64,000 nucleotides of DNA from Rhizobium etli_C (lineage in GTDB: Bacteria; Pseudomonadota; Alphaproteobacteria; Rhizobiales; Rhizobiaceae): the NCBI RefSeq assembly GCF_014198605.1, contig NZ_JACIHU010000008.1. One strand, 5' to 3'. Positions within the stretch are counted from its first letter, which is position 1. Every line of letters begins with the position of its first letter. Shown here piece after piece: positions 44,570 to 53,940 of the stretch. Below the pieces are notes generated by a model. The model searched no databases, was not told the DNA's origin, and was given only the letters and a program-made list of their open reading frames with translations. The position numbers and the translations under genes were made by a program.

Positions 44570-45740
44570 CGAGGATTGGCAGCCGGTCGTGGTTGCCGCC
44601 TACCGCACGCCGATCGGCCGGGCCTTCGGCTCGCTTGCGGCGGTCGCCTCCGAAGACCTGCTCGCGCCGGTCATCCGCCGCATCCTTGCCGAGATGGGCA
44701 TAGCGCCCGAAGCCATAGACGACGTGCTGGTCGGCAATGCCGCCGGCGGCGGCGGCAATATCGCCCGGCTCGCCGCCCTTTCCGCCGGACTGCCGATCGC
44801 CGTTCCGGGCGTCGCCATCGACCGGCAATGCGGCTCCGGCCTCGAAGCGATCGTCATGGCCGCCCGGCTGATCCAGGCAAAGGCCGGCTCCTGTTTTCTG
44901 GCCGGCGGCGTCGAGAGTGTCAGCACCGCGCCATGGCGGGTCGAAAGGCCGAAAGTCCATGGCGCCCTGCCGCGTTTCTACGGCCGCGCCCGGTTTTCCC
45001 CCGATGCAATCGGCGATCCCGAGATGGGTGTCGCCGCCGAAAACGTCGCCCGCGCATTCGCCATCACGCGCCAAAGGCAGGATGAATTCGCCCTGCGCAG
45101 CCACCGGCTCGCCGTCACGGCGGCCGAAGCCGGCCTCCTCCGGCCTGAGATCGTCGAGATCGCCACCGGCCAGGGGCTGGTGGAAAGGGACGAATGCCCG
45201 CGCCCGACGACATCGATGGAAGCGCTGGCAAACCTCAAGCCCGTCTTCCTGGCCGATGGCTCGGTGACGGCAGGCAATGCCTGCCCGCTCAATGACGGTG
45301 CCTGCCTGGTGCTCGTCATCAGCCGCGGCATGGCCAGACGCCTCGGCATCGAAAAAGGTCTCGCCTTCATCGACAGTGCGGCGGCCGGCGTCGACCCCAA
45401 CCTGCTCGGCATCGGCCCGGTCGCCTCGACCAAAAAGCTGTTGCAGCGCCAGCCCGACCTCTCGCTTTCCGGGATCGGCGCCATCGAATTCAACGAGGCT
45501 TTCGCGGCCCAGGTTCTGGCATCGCTCGATCAGCTCGAAATCCCGGCGGATACGGTCAACCGGGAAGGCGGCGCCATTGCCCTCGGCCATCCCTTCGGCG
45601 CATCCGGCGCGGTCCTCGTGACCCGGCTCTACAGCCAGTTGGTCCGCAGCGGCACTCCGGGCGCCACCGGCCTCGCCATGATCGGCATCGGCGGCGGCAT
45701 CGGGCTGACGGCGCTTTTCGAGGTGGTCGCGCTTTCGTGA
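44547..45740 (+). CDS. Thiolase-family acyltransferase missing the second catalytic Cys
   Basis: A 397-residue thiolase. The nucleophile C95 (DRQCGSGLEA), NEAFAAQVL and GGAIALGHPFGASGA with H348 are intact. The usual C-terminal CxG motif (C.GGG) reads IGIGGGIG, so the acid/base Cys is replaced by Gly380. It starts at TTG 44547 with GGGAG upstream. Loss of that Cys is known in decarboxylating and SCP2-like relatives, so the reaction may not be plain acetoacetyl-CoA thiolysis. It is the last gene of the acyl-CoA cluster. Confidence 0.82.
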   Translation: MSYAYQPDEDWQPVVVAAYRTPIGRAFGSLAAVASEDLLAPVIRRILAEMGIAPEAIDDVLVGNAAGGGGNIARLAALSAGLPIAVPGVAIDRQCGSGLEAIVMAARLIQAKAGSCFLAGGVESVSTAPWRVERPKVHGALPRFYGRARFSPDAIGDPEMGVAAENVARAFAITRQRQDEFALRSHRLAVTAAEAGLLRPEIVEIATGQGLVERDECPRPTTSMEALANLKPVFLADGSVTAGNACPLNDGACLVLVISRGMARRLGIEKGLAFIDSAAAGVDPNLLGIGPVASTKKLLQRQPDLSLSGIGAIEFNEAFAAQVLASLDQLEIPADTVNREGGAIALGHPFGASGAVLVTRLYSQLVRSGTPGATGLAMIGIGGGIGLTALFEVVALS

Positions 45741-45770
45741 GGGCGGGAGGATGCCGCAGCGTCTCGATTT

Positions 45771-45980
45771 CCTCTTCTCCCCAGCGGGGAGAAGGTGCCC
45801 GTAGGGCGGATGAGGGGGCCTGTGGCGCCGGGGCTTCAGCAGCACGCATGCAGACGTTCGACTGGAATGCCGGGCATGACTTTGCCGTAAACGTGGCAGG
45901 ATAGTTTAAACGGAAAGGGTTTTTCCGTGCGGCCCCCTCATCCTCCTGCCGGCACCTTCTCCCCGAGGGGAGAAGAGACC
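45771..45980. repeat. RIME-like inverted repeat pair
   Basis: CTCTTCTCCCCAGCGGGGAG...GCGGATGAGGGGGCC (45771-45820) and its inverted partner GGCCCCCTCATCC...CACCTTCTCCCCGAGGGGAGAAG (45931-45980) flank about 110 unrelated bases. Same core as 13654-13798. The whole 547-base gap from 45741 to 46287 contains no convincing gene. Confidence 0.75.
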
Positions 45981-46287
45981 AAGCCGCGCTGCCTCCGTCT
46001 CTCGCGATGCCTGTCGACGCAGATCTCCTCCGCTTCGGCCGGACGTTTCCGACCGCAAGACCAGCCGCCCTACTGCCTTCGCATAGGATGACAGCGACGC
46101 AGGGAGAATGGTTCGCGGCCGCGATCCGGCGCATTCTCCTGCGCATCGGTGGCGACCGCCCGCGGCCGGGAGTTTCGCGCGGTGAGGACCCGTACCGATG
46201 AAGTCGCTTGCCTCGTCGAGGAGGCGATTTCGGCAGCCATCTTCCAGTCAACAAAGGAAAACCTCGCAGAGGAGAAGGAGACTACCC

Positions 46288-47052
46288 ATGAAGATCGTCA
46301 TTATCGGCGGCACCGGCCTGATCGGCTCGAAGACCGTGGAAAGGTTGCGCAAGAAGGGGCATGAGGTGCTGGCCGCCTCGCCGAATACAGGCGTCGACAC
46401 GATTACCGGGCAGGGCCTGGCCGAAGCGCTGGCGGGCGCCGCGGTGGTGCTCGATCTGGCGAACTCGCCCTCCTTCGAGGACAAGGCGGTTCTCGAATTC
46501 TTCCAGACCTCGGGCCGCAACCTGCTGAAGGCGGGGGCTGCCGCCGGCGTGAAGCATCATATCGCGCTCTCGATCGTCGGCATGGAGCGGCTGCAGGGCA
46601 GCGGCTATATGCGCGCCAAGATGGCGCAGGAAGAGCTGATCAAGGGCTCCGGCATTCCCTATACGATCGTGCATTCCACGCAATTCCACGAATTCATGGC
46701 CGGCATCGCCCAGTCGAACACGCTCGGCCAGACCGTGCATCTGTCGCCAGCCTATCTGCAGCCGATCGCTTCGGACGACGTCGCCGATATCATGGCCGAC
46801 GTGGCGCTTGCCGCACCCGTCAATGGCACGATCGAAATCGGCGGGCCTGAGAAGATCCGCCTCACCGAGATCGTGACACGCCTCTTCAAGGCAACGAATG
46901 ACCCGCGCCAGGTGGTGACCGATCCGCACGCCCGCTATTTCGGCGTCGAACTCGAGGACGATTCGCTCGTGGCCGGCGCCAATGCGCGGCTCGGCCGGAT
47001 CCGCTTCGAAGACTGGCTCAGCCAGCAGCCGCCCCAGAAGAAGAGCGCCTGA
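46288..47052 (+). CDS. NAD(P)-binding atypical SDR (NmrA-like)
   Basis: A 254-residue extended/atypical SDR with GGTGLIGSKTVERLRKKGHEV at the start and no clear YxxxK. The segments HHIALSIVGMERLQGSGYMRAKMAQEELIKGSGIPYTIVHSTQFHEFM resemble NmrA/quinone-reductase-type proteins (QOR2-like). AAGGAG precedes ATG 46288. A secreted cupin follows after 40 bases, probably in the same transcript. Confidence 0.82.
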   Translation: MKIVIIGGTGLIGSKTVERLRKKGHEVLAASPNTGVDTITGQGLAEALAGAAVVLDLANSPSFEDKAVLEFFQTSGRNLLKAGAAAGVKHHIALSIVGMERLQGSGYMRAKMAQEELIKGSGIPYTIVHSTQFHEFMAGIAQSNTLGQTVHLSPAYLQPIASDDVADIMADVALAAPVNGTIEIGGPEKIRLTEIVTRLFKATNDPRQVVTDPHARYFGVELEDDSLVAGANARLGRIRFEDWLSQQPPQKKSA

Positions 47053-47092
47053 CAGGGATTTGCGCCTGTCGTATCAACTGAGGAGACCAGAC

Positions 47093-47506
47093 ATGCCAGG
47101 AAAAATCATCTCGGCGGCGGCACTCGCCCTCACCCTGGCCGCCGGCACGCAAGCGCACGCCGGGGACAACAGAGCGAAGATAACCGTCGTTTACGATCAG
47201 AAGCTTCCCAATGTTCCCGGTAAGAGCATGAAGGCGGTTCTGGTGGAATATGCGCCCGGCGGCATGTCGCCCGGCCATACCCATCCTGACTCAGCCTTCA
47301 TCTATGCCACCGTTCTCGAAGGGGCGATCCGCAGCGCGGTGAACAAGGGTCCTGAGAAGACCTATAAGGCCGGCGAAAGCTTCTCCGAATTTCCAGGCGA
47401 TCATCACAGCGTCAGCGCCAATGCCAGCAAGACCGAGCCGGCAAGACTGCTGGCAGTCTTCGTGCTCGACACCACCGAAACGGAACTGACGATCGACGAC
47501 AAGTAA
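47093..47506 (+). CDS. Secreted cupin protein
   Basis: A 137-residue protein with a signal peptide (cut near AHAG, residue 23) and a single cupin barrel. Metal-ligand motif 1 is visible as PGHTHPDSAFIYATVLEG and motif 2 as PGDHHSVSANAS. It is a small RmlC-like periplasmic protein of unknown ligand, co-oriented with the NmrA-like gene. An ATG with GAGGAG upstream is at 47093. Confidence 0.8.
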   Translation: MPGKIISAAALALTLAAGTQAHAGDNRAKITVVYDQKLPNVPGKSMKAVLVEYAPGGMSPGHTHPDSAFIYATVLEGAIRSAVNKGPEKTYKAGESFSEFPGDHHSVSANASKTEPARLLAVFVLDTTETELTIDDK

Positions 47507-47551
47507 GCCGCCCATGATGCCCGGCGGCGCCGGGCATCATTCCCCGCCGCC

Positions 47552-48835
47552 TCAGGCGGCCTGCAGCGCCAGTTCCAGATCGGCGACCAGATCGTCTGGA
47601 TGCTCGATGCCAATCGACAGGCGGATCGTCGATTCCAGCACGCCGATCCGCTCCCTTACATCGGCGGGCACGCCGGAATGGGTCATGGTCGCGGGATGGC
47701 TCGCCAGCGATTCCGTACCGCCGAGGCTGACGGCGAGCTTGAAGACCTGCAGCGCGTTCAGGAATTTGAACGAGGCCGGCTGGCCGCCGCGAATATCGAA
47801 GGAGAAGGTCGAGCCGGCGCCGCTGCATTGCGCGGCGAAGGTGCGGCCGGACGGCGATTCCGGATCGTGGTAGGGCAGGTAGTGGACCTTCTCGACCTTC
47901 GGGTGATCGCGCAGGAAATCGGCGACGGCCCGCGCATTGCTGTTTGCCCGCTCCATGCGCAGCTGCAATGTTTCCAGCGACCGGCCGAGCATCCAGCAGG
48001 AATGCGGATCGAGCTGGGTGCCGATCGCGCCGCGCAGCGCCTTGACCTGCCTGACGACGGCCTTGCGGCCGAGAACGGCGCCGGCGATGAGGTCGGAATG
48101 ACCGCCGACATATTTTGTCAGTGAATAAAGCGAGATGTCGGCGCCGTGCTCGATCGGCCGCTGGAACACCGGCCCGAGCAGGGTGTTGTCGCAGACGATG
48201 ATCGGCGTATGCCCCTGCTTTGCGCCGATCGCATCGGCGACGCGCCGGATCATCGCGACATCGACCAGGCTGTTGGTCGGATTGGCGGGCGTCTCGATCA
48301 GGATGACGGAGACGCGGCCCTTGGCCACCGCCTCGTCGGCCGCCTTCTGCACCGAATTTTCGCTGACACCATCGGCAAAGCCGACCGCGGCGACGCCGAA
48401 ATTGAGGAAGGTCTTTGCCAGCAAGGTTTCCGTGCCGCCGTAGAGCGGCTGCGAATGCAGGATCGCATCGCCCGGCCGGACGAAGGCGAACAAGGTCGTG
48501 GCGATCGCCGCCATCCCTGAGGAAAACAGCGCGCCGCTCTCCGTCTTCTCATAGACGGCGAGCCTGTCCTCGACGATCTCGCTGTTGGGATGATTGAAGC
48601 GCGAATAGACGAGGCCCGCCCCCTTGCCGGCCGGCGGCTCGCGGCGGCCCGAGACGTAATCGAAGAAGTCCCGGCCATCCTCGGCAGAATTGAAGACGAA
48701 GGTGGAGGTCAGGAATACCGGCGGCTTGACCGCCCCTTCCGATAACTCGGGGTCGTAGCCGTAGTTCAGCATCTGCGTTTCGGGATGCAGTGCATGATTG
48801 CCGATATGCGTTTTGGAAGGATGCGGGGCGGTCAT
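47552..48835 (-). CDS. Cystathionine gamma-lyase/synthase-family PLP enzyme
   Basis: A 427-residue Cys/Met-metabolism PLP enzyme. The substrate loop YSRFNHPNSEIVEDRLAVYE, PLP-stacking Y in SQPLYGGTETLL, D in IIVCDNTLLGPVFQRP and Schiff-base Lys in YSLTKYVGGHSD are present, with the late SLGGTESLASHPATMTHS. It could be cystathionine gamma-lyase or methionine gamma-lyase; family members interconvert. GAGGAG precedes ATG 48835. It is monocistronic between the cupin and the YihY-like gene. Confidence 0.88.
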   Translation of the reverse strand: MTAPHPSKTHIGNHALHPETQMLNYGYDPELSEGAVKPPVFLTSTFVFNSAEDGRDFFDYVSGRREPPAGKGAGLVYSRFNHPNSEIVEDRLAVYEKTESGALFSSGMAAIATTLFAFVRPGDAILHSQPLYGGTETLLAKTFLNFGVAAVGFADGVSENSVQKAADEAVAKGRVSVILIETPANPTNSLVDVAMIRRVADAIGAKQGHTPIIVCDNTLLGPVFQRPIEHGADISLYSLTKYVGGHSDLIAGAVLGRKAVVRQVKALRGAIGTQLDPHSCWMLGRSLETLQLRMERANSNARAVADFLRDHPKVEKVHYLPYHDPESPSGRTFAAQCSGAGSTFSFDIRGGQPASFKFLNALQVFKLAVSLGGTESLASHPATMTHSGVPADVRERIGVLESTIRLSIGIEHPDDLVADLELALQAA

Positions 48836-48921
48836 GATCGTCTCCTCTGTCGAACCTGCCGAAGCACAAAATACATCAAAACCGCATCGAAGCAGCGGGC
48901 ATCAATGCAGCTCCTTAACGA

Positions 48922-50001
48922 TCAGCTCATGGTCTCGCCCAAAGTGTCCGCGACATAGGCCCCGCGCGCGCCCATCGGCAGCGGCTGCCCCGTCGTCGTG
49001 TCCCTGGCTGTCTGATGCTCGAGTTCGGCGTTCAGTTCCGCACCGACGATGAGAATGACGACGGAAAGCCAGATCCAGATGAGGAAACCGATCAACGCGC
49101 CGAGCGTGCCGTAGGTCGCGTTATAGTTGGCGAAATGCTCGAGATAGAAGGAAAAGCCGAGTGACATGACGGCCCAGGCGAGCGTCGTCAGAGCTGCGCC
49201 CCATGTCATCCACCGCACTCTGGCGGGCTCGCGGCTCGGGCCGAAGCGATAGACCAGCATGACCGCGACCACCACCACCAGCAGCAGCAGCGGCCATCTG
49301 AGAAGGAGCGCCATTTGCTCCTTGAACTGGTCGAGCCACAGAAAGGAGAGCACAAGCGGCATCACGCCGACGAGGGCAACCATGAGGACGGCGAAGACTA
49401 TTGCGCATAAGGTGAAGCAGAAGCCGATCAGATTCAGTCTCACGAGGCTCCGTTTCTCATCCTCCTCATAGGCCACGTTCATCGCATCGAAGATCGCGAG
49501 CGTGCCGTTATGTGTGCTCCAGAGCGCGATTGCGAGACCCACGAAGAAGGTGATTCCGAGCGTGCTCTCGCGTCGTTCGATGAGCGCCTTCAACTGGTCG
49601 GCGAGAAGATCGAAGGCCCCCGGCGGCAGGAGGACGACCAGTTCGCGAAGATGTTCGGATATGGTGAGCGGATCGGCAACCAGTCCGTAGAGGGAGACGA
49701 GCGCCGCCAGCGCCGGAAATATCGCCAGCAGCAAATAGAAGGTCACGCCGGCGGCAATGAGCGTGACCCGGTCGTTCAGGATCTCGTGGAAGACCCGCCA
49801 GAACACGTCACGAAGACCGCTGAGCGGAATGGCCTCCGGCGTCGCCGCGCTGCGCCCATGATCGTCGCCGCCCCAGGCGGTATCGCTGGACAGGGCGACA
49901 GCCCCGCGCTGCCTTGCTTGGAGGACAACAAATGCGCCGATCGCTGCGGCCATCACCGTCGCCGCGATCGAGAACCTCTTGAGGCGGAACGCATCTGCCA
50001 T
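48922..50001 (-). CDS. YihY/BrkB-family inner-membrane protein
   Basis: A 359-residue integral membrane protein with an N-terminal TM (about 10-28), the family core LIAAGVTFYLLLAIFPALAALVSLYGLVADP and about five more TM segments, including LIWIWLSVVILIVGAELNAELEHQTARDT near the end. YihY/BrkB proteins were once called ribonuclease BN; this was an error, and their function remains uncertain. GGAGG precedes ATG 50001. Confidence 0.88.
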   Translation of the reverse strand: MADAFRLKRFSIAATVMAAAIGAFVVLQARQRGAVALSSDTAWGGDDHGRSAATPEAIPLSGLRDVFWRVFHEILNDRVTLIAAGVTFYLLLAIFPALAALVSLYGLVADPLTISEHLRELVVLLPPGAFDLLADQLKALIERRESTLGITFFVGLAIALWSTHNGTLAIFDAMNVAYEEDEKRSLVRLNLIGFCFTLCAIVFAVLMVALVGVMPLVLSFLWLDQFKEQMALLLRWPLLLLVVVVAVMLVYRFGPSREPARVRWMTWGAALTTLAWAVMSLGFSFYLEHFANYNATYGTLGALIGFLIWIWLSVVILIVGAELNAELEHQTARDTTTGQPLPMGARGAYVADTLGETMS

Positions 50002-50490
50002 TACCCTATCCTCCGATTTGCTGCGTGGATAACGCCGATTGCCCCTAAAGGATGCAAGCCGTTGCTTTCCTGCGGAAATTCCCGGGGCAGGGGAGGGGCT
50101 GACGCCCCAAAGAGGCCAGACTCATAGGGGTTTCGCAGATTGTAAGCCGCTGATTTTGATGGAGTCCCACCGCACTACGGAAGCAAAGCCGGACTTTGCT
50201 TTCGTTACTGCTGTGTTATGGTTGTATCGACGGGCCGCAGTGCGGCGCCCCTCAGGGCCTGAGAGAGTCGGATTATCCCTGCAAAACGCGGCTTGGGGCT
50301 GAATTCCGACAAGCGAAAAAGTCCCTAAACACAGCGCCGCCGGCGATGGCCAGCAATAGCCGCTGCCGTTATCCACGACAATCGGCTCCTCGAGCGGCAG
50401 GATCTGGCCTGCCGGACCGATACAGGAGAGGAACAGGCAGGAAATCTTATTCCGGGAGGGCGGCCTTGCGCAACGCCGACGCCAGCCCCT
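50002..50490. other. Non-coding interval
   Basis: 489 bases between the YihY-like gene and the cyclase 3' end. Short frames occur, but none has a ribosome site or a family match. GC drops compared with the left side, marking the border of the accessory block 50.0-56.9 kb. No tRNA or clear att site was seen. Confidence 0.5.
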
Positions 50491-52209
50491 TCATAAGCTG
50501 CGGCCGCACGACATCCATTCGCGCACGAAACCACCTATCGTCCAGTCCGGGGCAACCTTCAGCAATCGCGCGGCGGCCGCTCGGGCAGCCTCCAAACGAT
50601 CGAGATTGGCGTAGCTTGCGACCAGGCTAGCGTGGAGAATGCTGAAGCCCGGACTCACCTGAACGCCCAGGGCCGAGTATTTCACGGCGTCCTCGAACCG
50701 CCCGGTAAACAGGCTGACCCATGCCAATGCGAGATAGGAATGATAGTTCATCGGATCGAGCGGACTGAGCCGAAGGGCCTTGAATGCGTGATCTCGGGAC
50801 CGGTCATAGGTCTCGTTGAACATATGCACCATCGCACTCAGCCCGTAGGCGAGCGACGAATTGCTGTCCAGCATCAAAGCCCTGTCGAGTGTGTTGATCG
50901 AGCGCTCGTAGTCATGGGTGATCGTGGCATGAACGAAGGCTCCGAGGCGCAGCGCCTGCGGATCGTCCGAGCCGGTGGCGAGCGCCGCATCGGCATGGCT
51001 GCGCGCCGCGGCCCTGTCTTTGGGATCGAAGCCGCCGCGCAGGAAGCGCTGCTCGTATCCCCAGGCGGCGCAACCGTGCGCGGCGTCATAGTTGGGATCG
51101 AGACGCAAAGCCTCAGCCAGCAGCCGCAATGCTTCGTTGGTGTCCGCGGGGGTATTGGCATAGCTGTGCGGCAATGCGCGAAGGAAAAAGTCATAAGCGT
51201 CCAGGCTGTCAGGTCGCTTGCGGCGCGCCCGCTCTATCTCCGCACGCCTGATTGTCGGTTCGAGTGTCCCGACAATGCGCTCGGTCAACTGATCCTGCAA
51301 ATCGAAAATGTCTTCGGCCGCACCTTCGAACTTGTCGGCCCAGATATGGGTGGCATCCTTCCCTTCGATCAATTGCGCGCTGATACGCACCCGGCTTGCC
51401 ACACGTCTGATGCTGCCTTCCAGCACGTAGCGGACGCCCAGTTCTCTGGCGATCTGCCTGACGTCGGCCGGCCTGCTTTTGTAGGCGAAGGTTGAATTTC
51501 GCGCGATGACGAACAGGCTCGGAATCTTCGAGAGGTTGATGATGACATCCTCGACCAGCCCATCGGCAAAATACTCCTGCTCAGGATCACCGCTCATGTT
51601 CGCAAAGGCCAACACGGCTATCGACGGCTTATTTGGCAGGGCAGGCGGCCTGGACAGACGCTCCTGCGGGGAGGTCCCTTCCTGCACGAGACGATGAACC
51701 GTGATCGGCTCGGCGATGTTTTTGACCTGCTGCTCACCCATCGCCTCAAACCCGAAGGCGAGCGTCTTTTCGACCTCACGCGCGGCTTTGCCGGAGATGC
51801 AGACACCGCCCGGATCGGCGAGCTGCTGCAAACGCGCCGACACGTTGACGCCCTCACCATAACAGTCGTCGCCATCGACGATGACTTCGCCGAGATTGAG
51901 CCCTATTCTCAATTCGAGCCGCTCGTTCTCCTTCACCGCGGCGTTGCGCTCTTTCAGCGCGCCCTGCAGCGACACCGCGCATTCGACGGCATCCACGACG
52001 CTCCCGAACTCGGCGAGCAACCCGTCGCCCATGAGCTTGAAGATACGGCCGCGCCGCCTCGTGATTTCCGGCTCGACTAGTTCTTTTCGAATCCCGACGA
52101 GACGCTCGAACGTCCCGGTCTCGTCACGCTCCATCAGCGCCGAATATCCAACGACGTCAGCCGCAAGTATGGCCGCAAGCGCCCCCTCAAAAGACGCCGC
52201 GCCCAACAT
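50491..52209 (-). CDS. Class III adenylate/guanylate cyclase with TolB-like and TPR regions
   Basis: From ATG 52209 the protein has 572 residues. The N-terminal cyclase catalytic domain has metal Asp in ILAADVVGYSALM and in KLMGDGLLAEFGS, plus the GLNLGEVIVDGDDCYGEGVNVSARLQ block. The TolB-like stretch PSIAVLAFANMSGDPEQEYFADGLVEDVI starts near residue 192, and TPR-like helices cover the C-terminal 230 residues. This is a common rhizobial cyclase layout; most have no assigned signal. An in-frame TTG at 52323 sits inside the palindrome at 52309, so I prefer the later start, although its ribosome site is weak. Confidence 0.85.
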   Translation of the reverse strand: MLGAASFEGALAAILAADVVGYSALMERDETGTFERLVGIRKELVEPEITRRRGRIFKLMGDGLLAEFGSVVDAVECAVSLQGALKERNAAVKENERLELRIGLNLGEVIVDGDDCYGEGVNVSARLQQLADPGGVCISGKAAREVEKTLAFGFEAMGEQQVKNIAEPITVHRLVQEGTSPQERLSRPPALPNKPSIAVLAFANMSGDPEQEYFADGLVEDVIINLSKIPSLFVIARNSTFAYKSRPADVRQIARELGVRYVLEGSIRRVASRVRISAQLIEGKDATHIWADKFEGAAEDIFDLQDQLTERIVGTLEPTIRRAEIERARRKRPDSLDAYDFFLRALPHSYANTPADTNEALRLLAEALRLDPNYDAAHGCAAWGYEQRFLRGGFDPKDRAAARSHADAALATGSDDPQALRLGAFVHATITHDYERSINTLDRALMLDSNSSLAYGLSAMVHMFNETYDRSRDHAFKALRLSPLDPMNYHSYLALAWVSLFTGRFEDAVKYSALGVQVSPGFSILHASLVASYANLDRLEAARAAAARLLKVAPDWTIGGFVREWMSCGRSL

Positions 52210-52308
52210 TAACACACAAGCAAGTGGCGACCTATAGACCGCCACATCAAGCTCATTCGCTGCGGCAGCAGCGGCTGCATGACACGATATTGGGAGGGCC
52301 GACACCCG

Positions 52309-52324
52309 GTTGTCCGCGGACAAC
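52309..52324. promoter_or_regulatory. Perfect 16-bp palindrome, parS-like (copy 1)
   Basis: GTTGTCCGCGGACAAC, a perfect palindrome that fits GTTNNCNGCNGNNAAC at every fixed position. It lies 100 bases upstream of the cyclase start and 42 bases from the 3' end of the gene at 52366. See copies at 52957 and 53114. Confidence 0.75.
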
Positions 52325-52365
52325 GATCTCAGCGTAGCATCAGACCGCCGATGCGCGCCTGGGCG

Positions 52366-52731
52366 CTACTCGGCATTCGCCGCCGCGGGCCTCCTGCGCC
52401 CTTGAATGATTTCTCCAACCGCGCTGTCGTATCTGCCATCGGGGAATTCGATGCTCCAGAGGAGGCGATGCAGCGACTCCGAGGGGACGTTCCGATATCC
52501 AAGCTCCTCCAGCCGAAGCAGCATAAGCAGATGATCGGTCACGACCACCAGCCTCGCATAGGCGCTGACCTGATGCAGCGCCGGGCGCATGGCGACATAT
52601 GAGTTGAAGCCGAAAGATGCGGCGATGGCCTCATCGAGGTGCGACGACTTGATGTGCGGATATTGCCGCCGCAGAGCCTTCTTCAAGGCGGCGATGTTCG
52701 AAGGCGAGAATCTCATTGATGGATGGAGCAT
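52366..52731 (-). CDS. Hypothetical protein, helical N-terminus
   Basis: A 121-residue protein from ATG 52731 (ATG 52716 is an alternative; neither has a good ribosome site). The first 50 residues (SNIAALKKALRRQYPHIKSSHLDEAIAASFGFNSYVAMRPAL) resemble the short helical module that precedes glyoxalase-superfamily or plasmid-borne proteins, in which FG(F/Y)xxxxA follows a helix. The rest is unrecognised. It lies between two of the palindromes. Confidence 0.5.
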   Translation of the reverse strand: MLHPSMRFSPSNIAALKKALRRQYPHIKSSHLDEAIAASFGFNSYVAMRPALHQVSAYARLVVVTDHLLMLLRLEELGYRNVPSESLHRLLWSIEFPDGRYDSAVGEIIQGRRRPAAANAE

Positions 52732-52956
52732 AGGACGATCCAATGTTCCTGGTCGAAGTCTGCCGATTACGCTTCGACCGTGGTGAACATGGTCGTCGAT
52801 ATATCCCAAGCGCCCTTCAACCCGGCAGCCGGTTTGGTGTGGGCCTCCAGACTCGGAGTCTAACCTTCAAACCCGCCAGCCTCAAGGGCCGCGCTTTGGC
52901 ATATACTCAGGGCATGGTGTTCACCACATGACGGATCGGAATAGCGACCGAGCTTC

Positions 52957-52972
52957 GTTGTCCGCGGACAAC
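52957..52972. promoter_or_regulatory. Perfect 16-bp palindrome, parS-like (copy 2)
   Basis: GTTGTCCGCGGACAAC again, identical to copy 1, 226 bases upstream of the gene at 52366-52731. The interval 52973-53510 contains no convincing gene, only this cluster. Confidence 0.75.
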
Positions 52973-53113
52973 AATCACATGTCCACACAGTCGCACCTCA
53001 CCTACCGGCCAGCGACGCACACCGCCGTCCAAGGTGGAGCACAAAGCGATGCCCTCCTGGGAGAAGATCGCCATTCACTGAATGCATGGCGAGTATCCGG
53101 TTGACCGTGTCCG

Positions 53114-53129
53114 ATTGTTCGCGGACAAC
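53114..53129. promoter_or_regulatory. Degenerate palindrome, parS-like (copy 3)
   Basis: ATTGTTCGCGGACAAC: 14 of 16 bases match copies 1 and 2; positions 1 and 6 differ, both in the left half. Confidence 0.6.
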
Positions 53130-53511
53130 GCCTGAGACCTGTTGGCAAATGCCGCACACTCGCTCGCATTTCTACCTGCGCGATATCGACGCAACCGCCT
53201 GGCTTGAATTTGCCGCATTGCGTCACTACCTCCTGACGCGCTGAAGCGCTGCACCCCTCCTAAGCTGCTTCGGCCCGACGGGCAGCACTCCCCTCCCACG
53301 CTGTCGGTCACTATCGAAGCCCGGCGCATCTCTCCCCCGCGCCGGGCTTCTGCCCTCCCGAAAAAATGTCGACGCTTCCGCCTCATCCTTCGAGGCATTT
53401 CAAGTTGAGGCTCTGATCGGCGCTCAGCTTATACTCTTCCGCATCTCTCATCGAAGACCGGTCAGACGTCACGGGTCGCTCCGCGCGAAGACGGCGAGTG
53501 ACCCACTCATG

Positions 53512-53835
53512 GTGAGCCTATGCCACTGCCGCGCAGAACCGGCGCCATAGCGTGAAGCGGTGCGATTTTTGAGAAAGCCGAGGTGACGATCGAGGAAGAG
53601 CGCAACTCTTCGAGCGCGACGGCGCGGACGGGCGCAAGGTCCGATTCCGCTTCTGCCCGAACTGCGGGATCTTTGTATTGGGAGGGCGATTTCAATCCGG
53701 ATCTCTGCGTCGTCGCCGCTGGCGCTTTCGCGGAGCCGAAATTTCCTCCGCCCTCGGTTTCCGTCTTCGAACAGTCCGAACACGAGTGGCTCCAGCTGGC
53801 TGACGAAATCAAGCATGCACAGCGCGGACTGACCT
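53512..53835 (+). pseudogene. Frameshifted GFA/CENP-V-family remnant
   Basis: Pieces of a GFA (glutathione-dependent formaldehyde-activating-like, zinc-binding) protein lie in different frames in the right order. First comes VSLCHCR (53512), then RRTGAIA and EKAEVTIE in another frame, then LFERDGADGRKVRFRFCPNCGIFV in a third. Last is YWEGDFNPDLCVVAAGAFAEPKFPPPSVSVFEQSEHEWLQL in the frame that continues to 53835. The order CHCR ... CPNCG ... GAF.EP.FP is that of the family, so several indels have killed the gene. An intact relative lies at 53941-54321. Confidence 0.7.
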
Positions 53836-53940
53836 TACCCACCCGGACGATCATGAATCGGATGCCGGTTAGCCCGCCGCCTCATTTAGGTTCGTCGTTC
53901 GAAGCACGTTCGGCGGCCACAGGATCAATTGCCGAAGATC

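Noticed and set aside
50100..50300. Possible att site or tRNA fragment (GATGGAGTCCCACCGC...)
   Set aside because: No cloverleaf, no integrase gene and no matching repeat were found in the window.
52209..52323. Extending the cyclase to the TTG at 52323
   Set aside because: That start lies within the 16-bp palindrome and adds low-complexity residues without a ribosome site.
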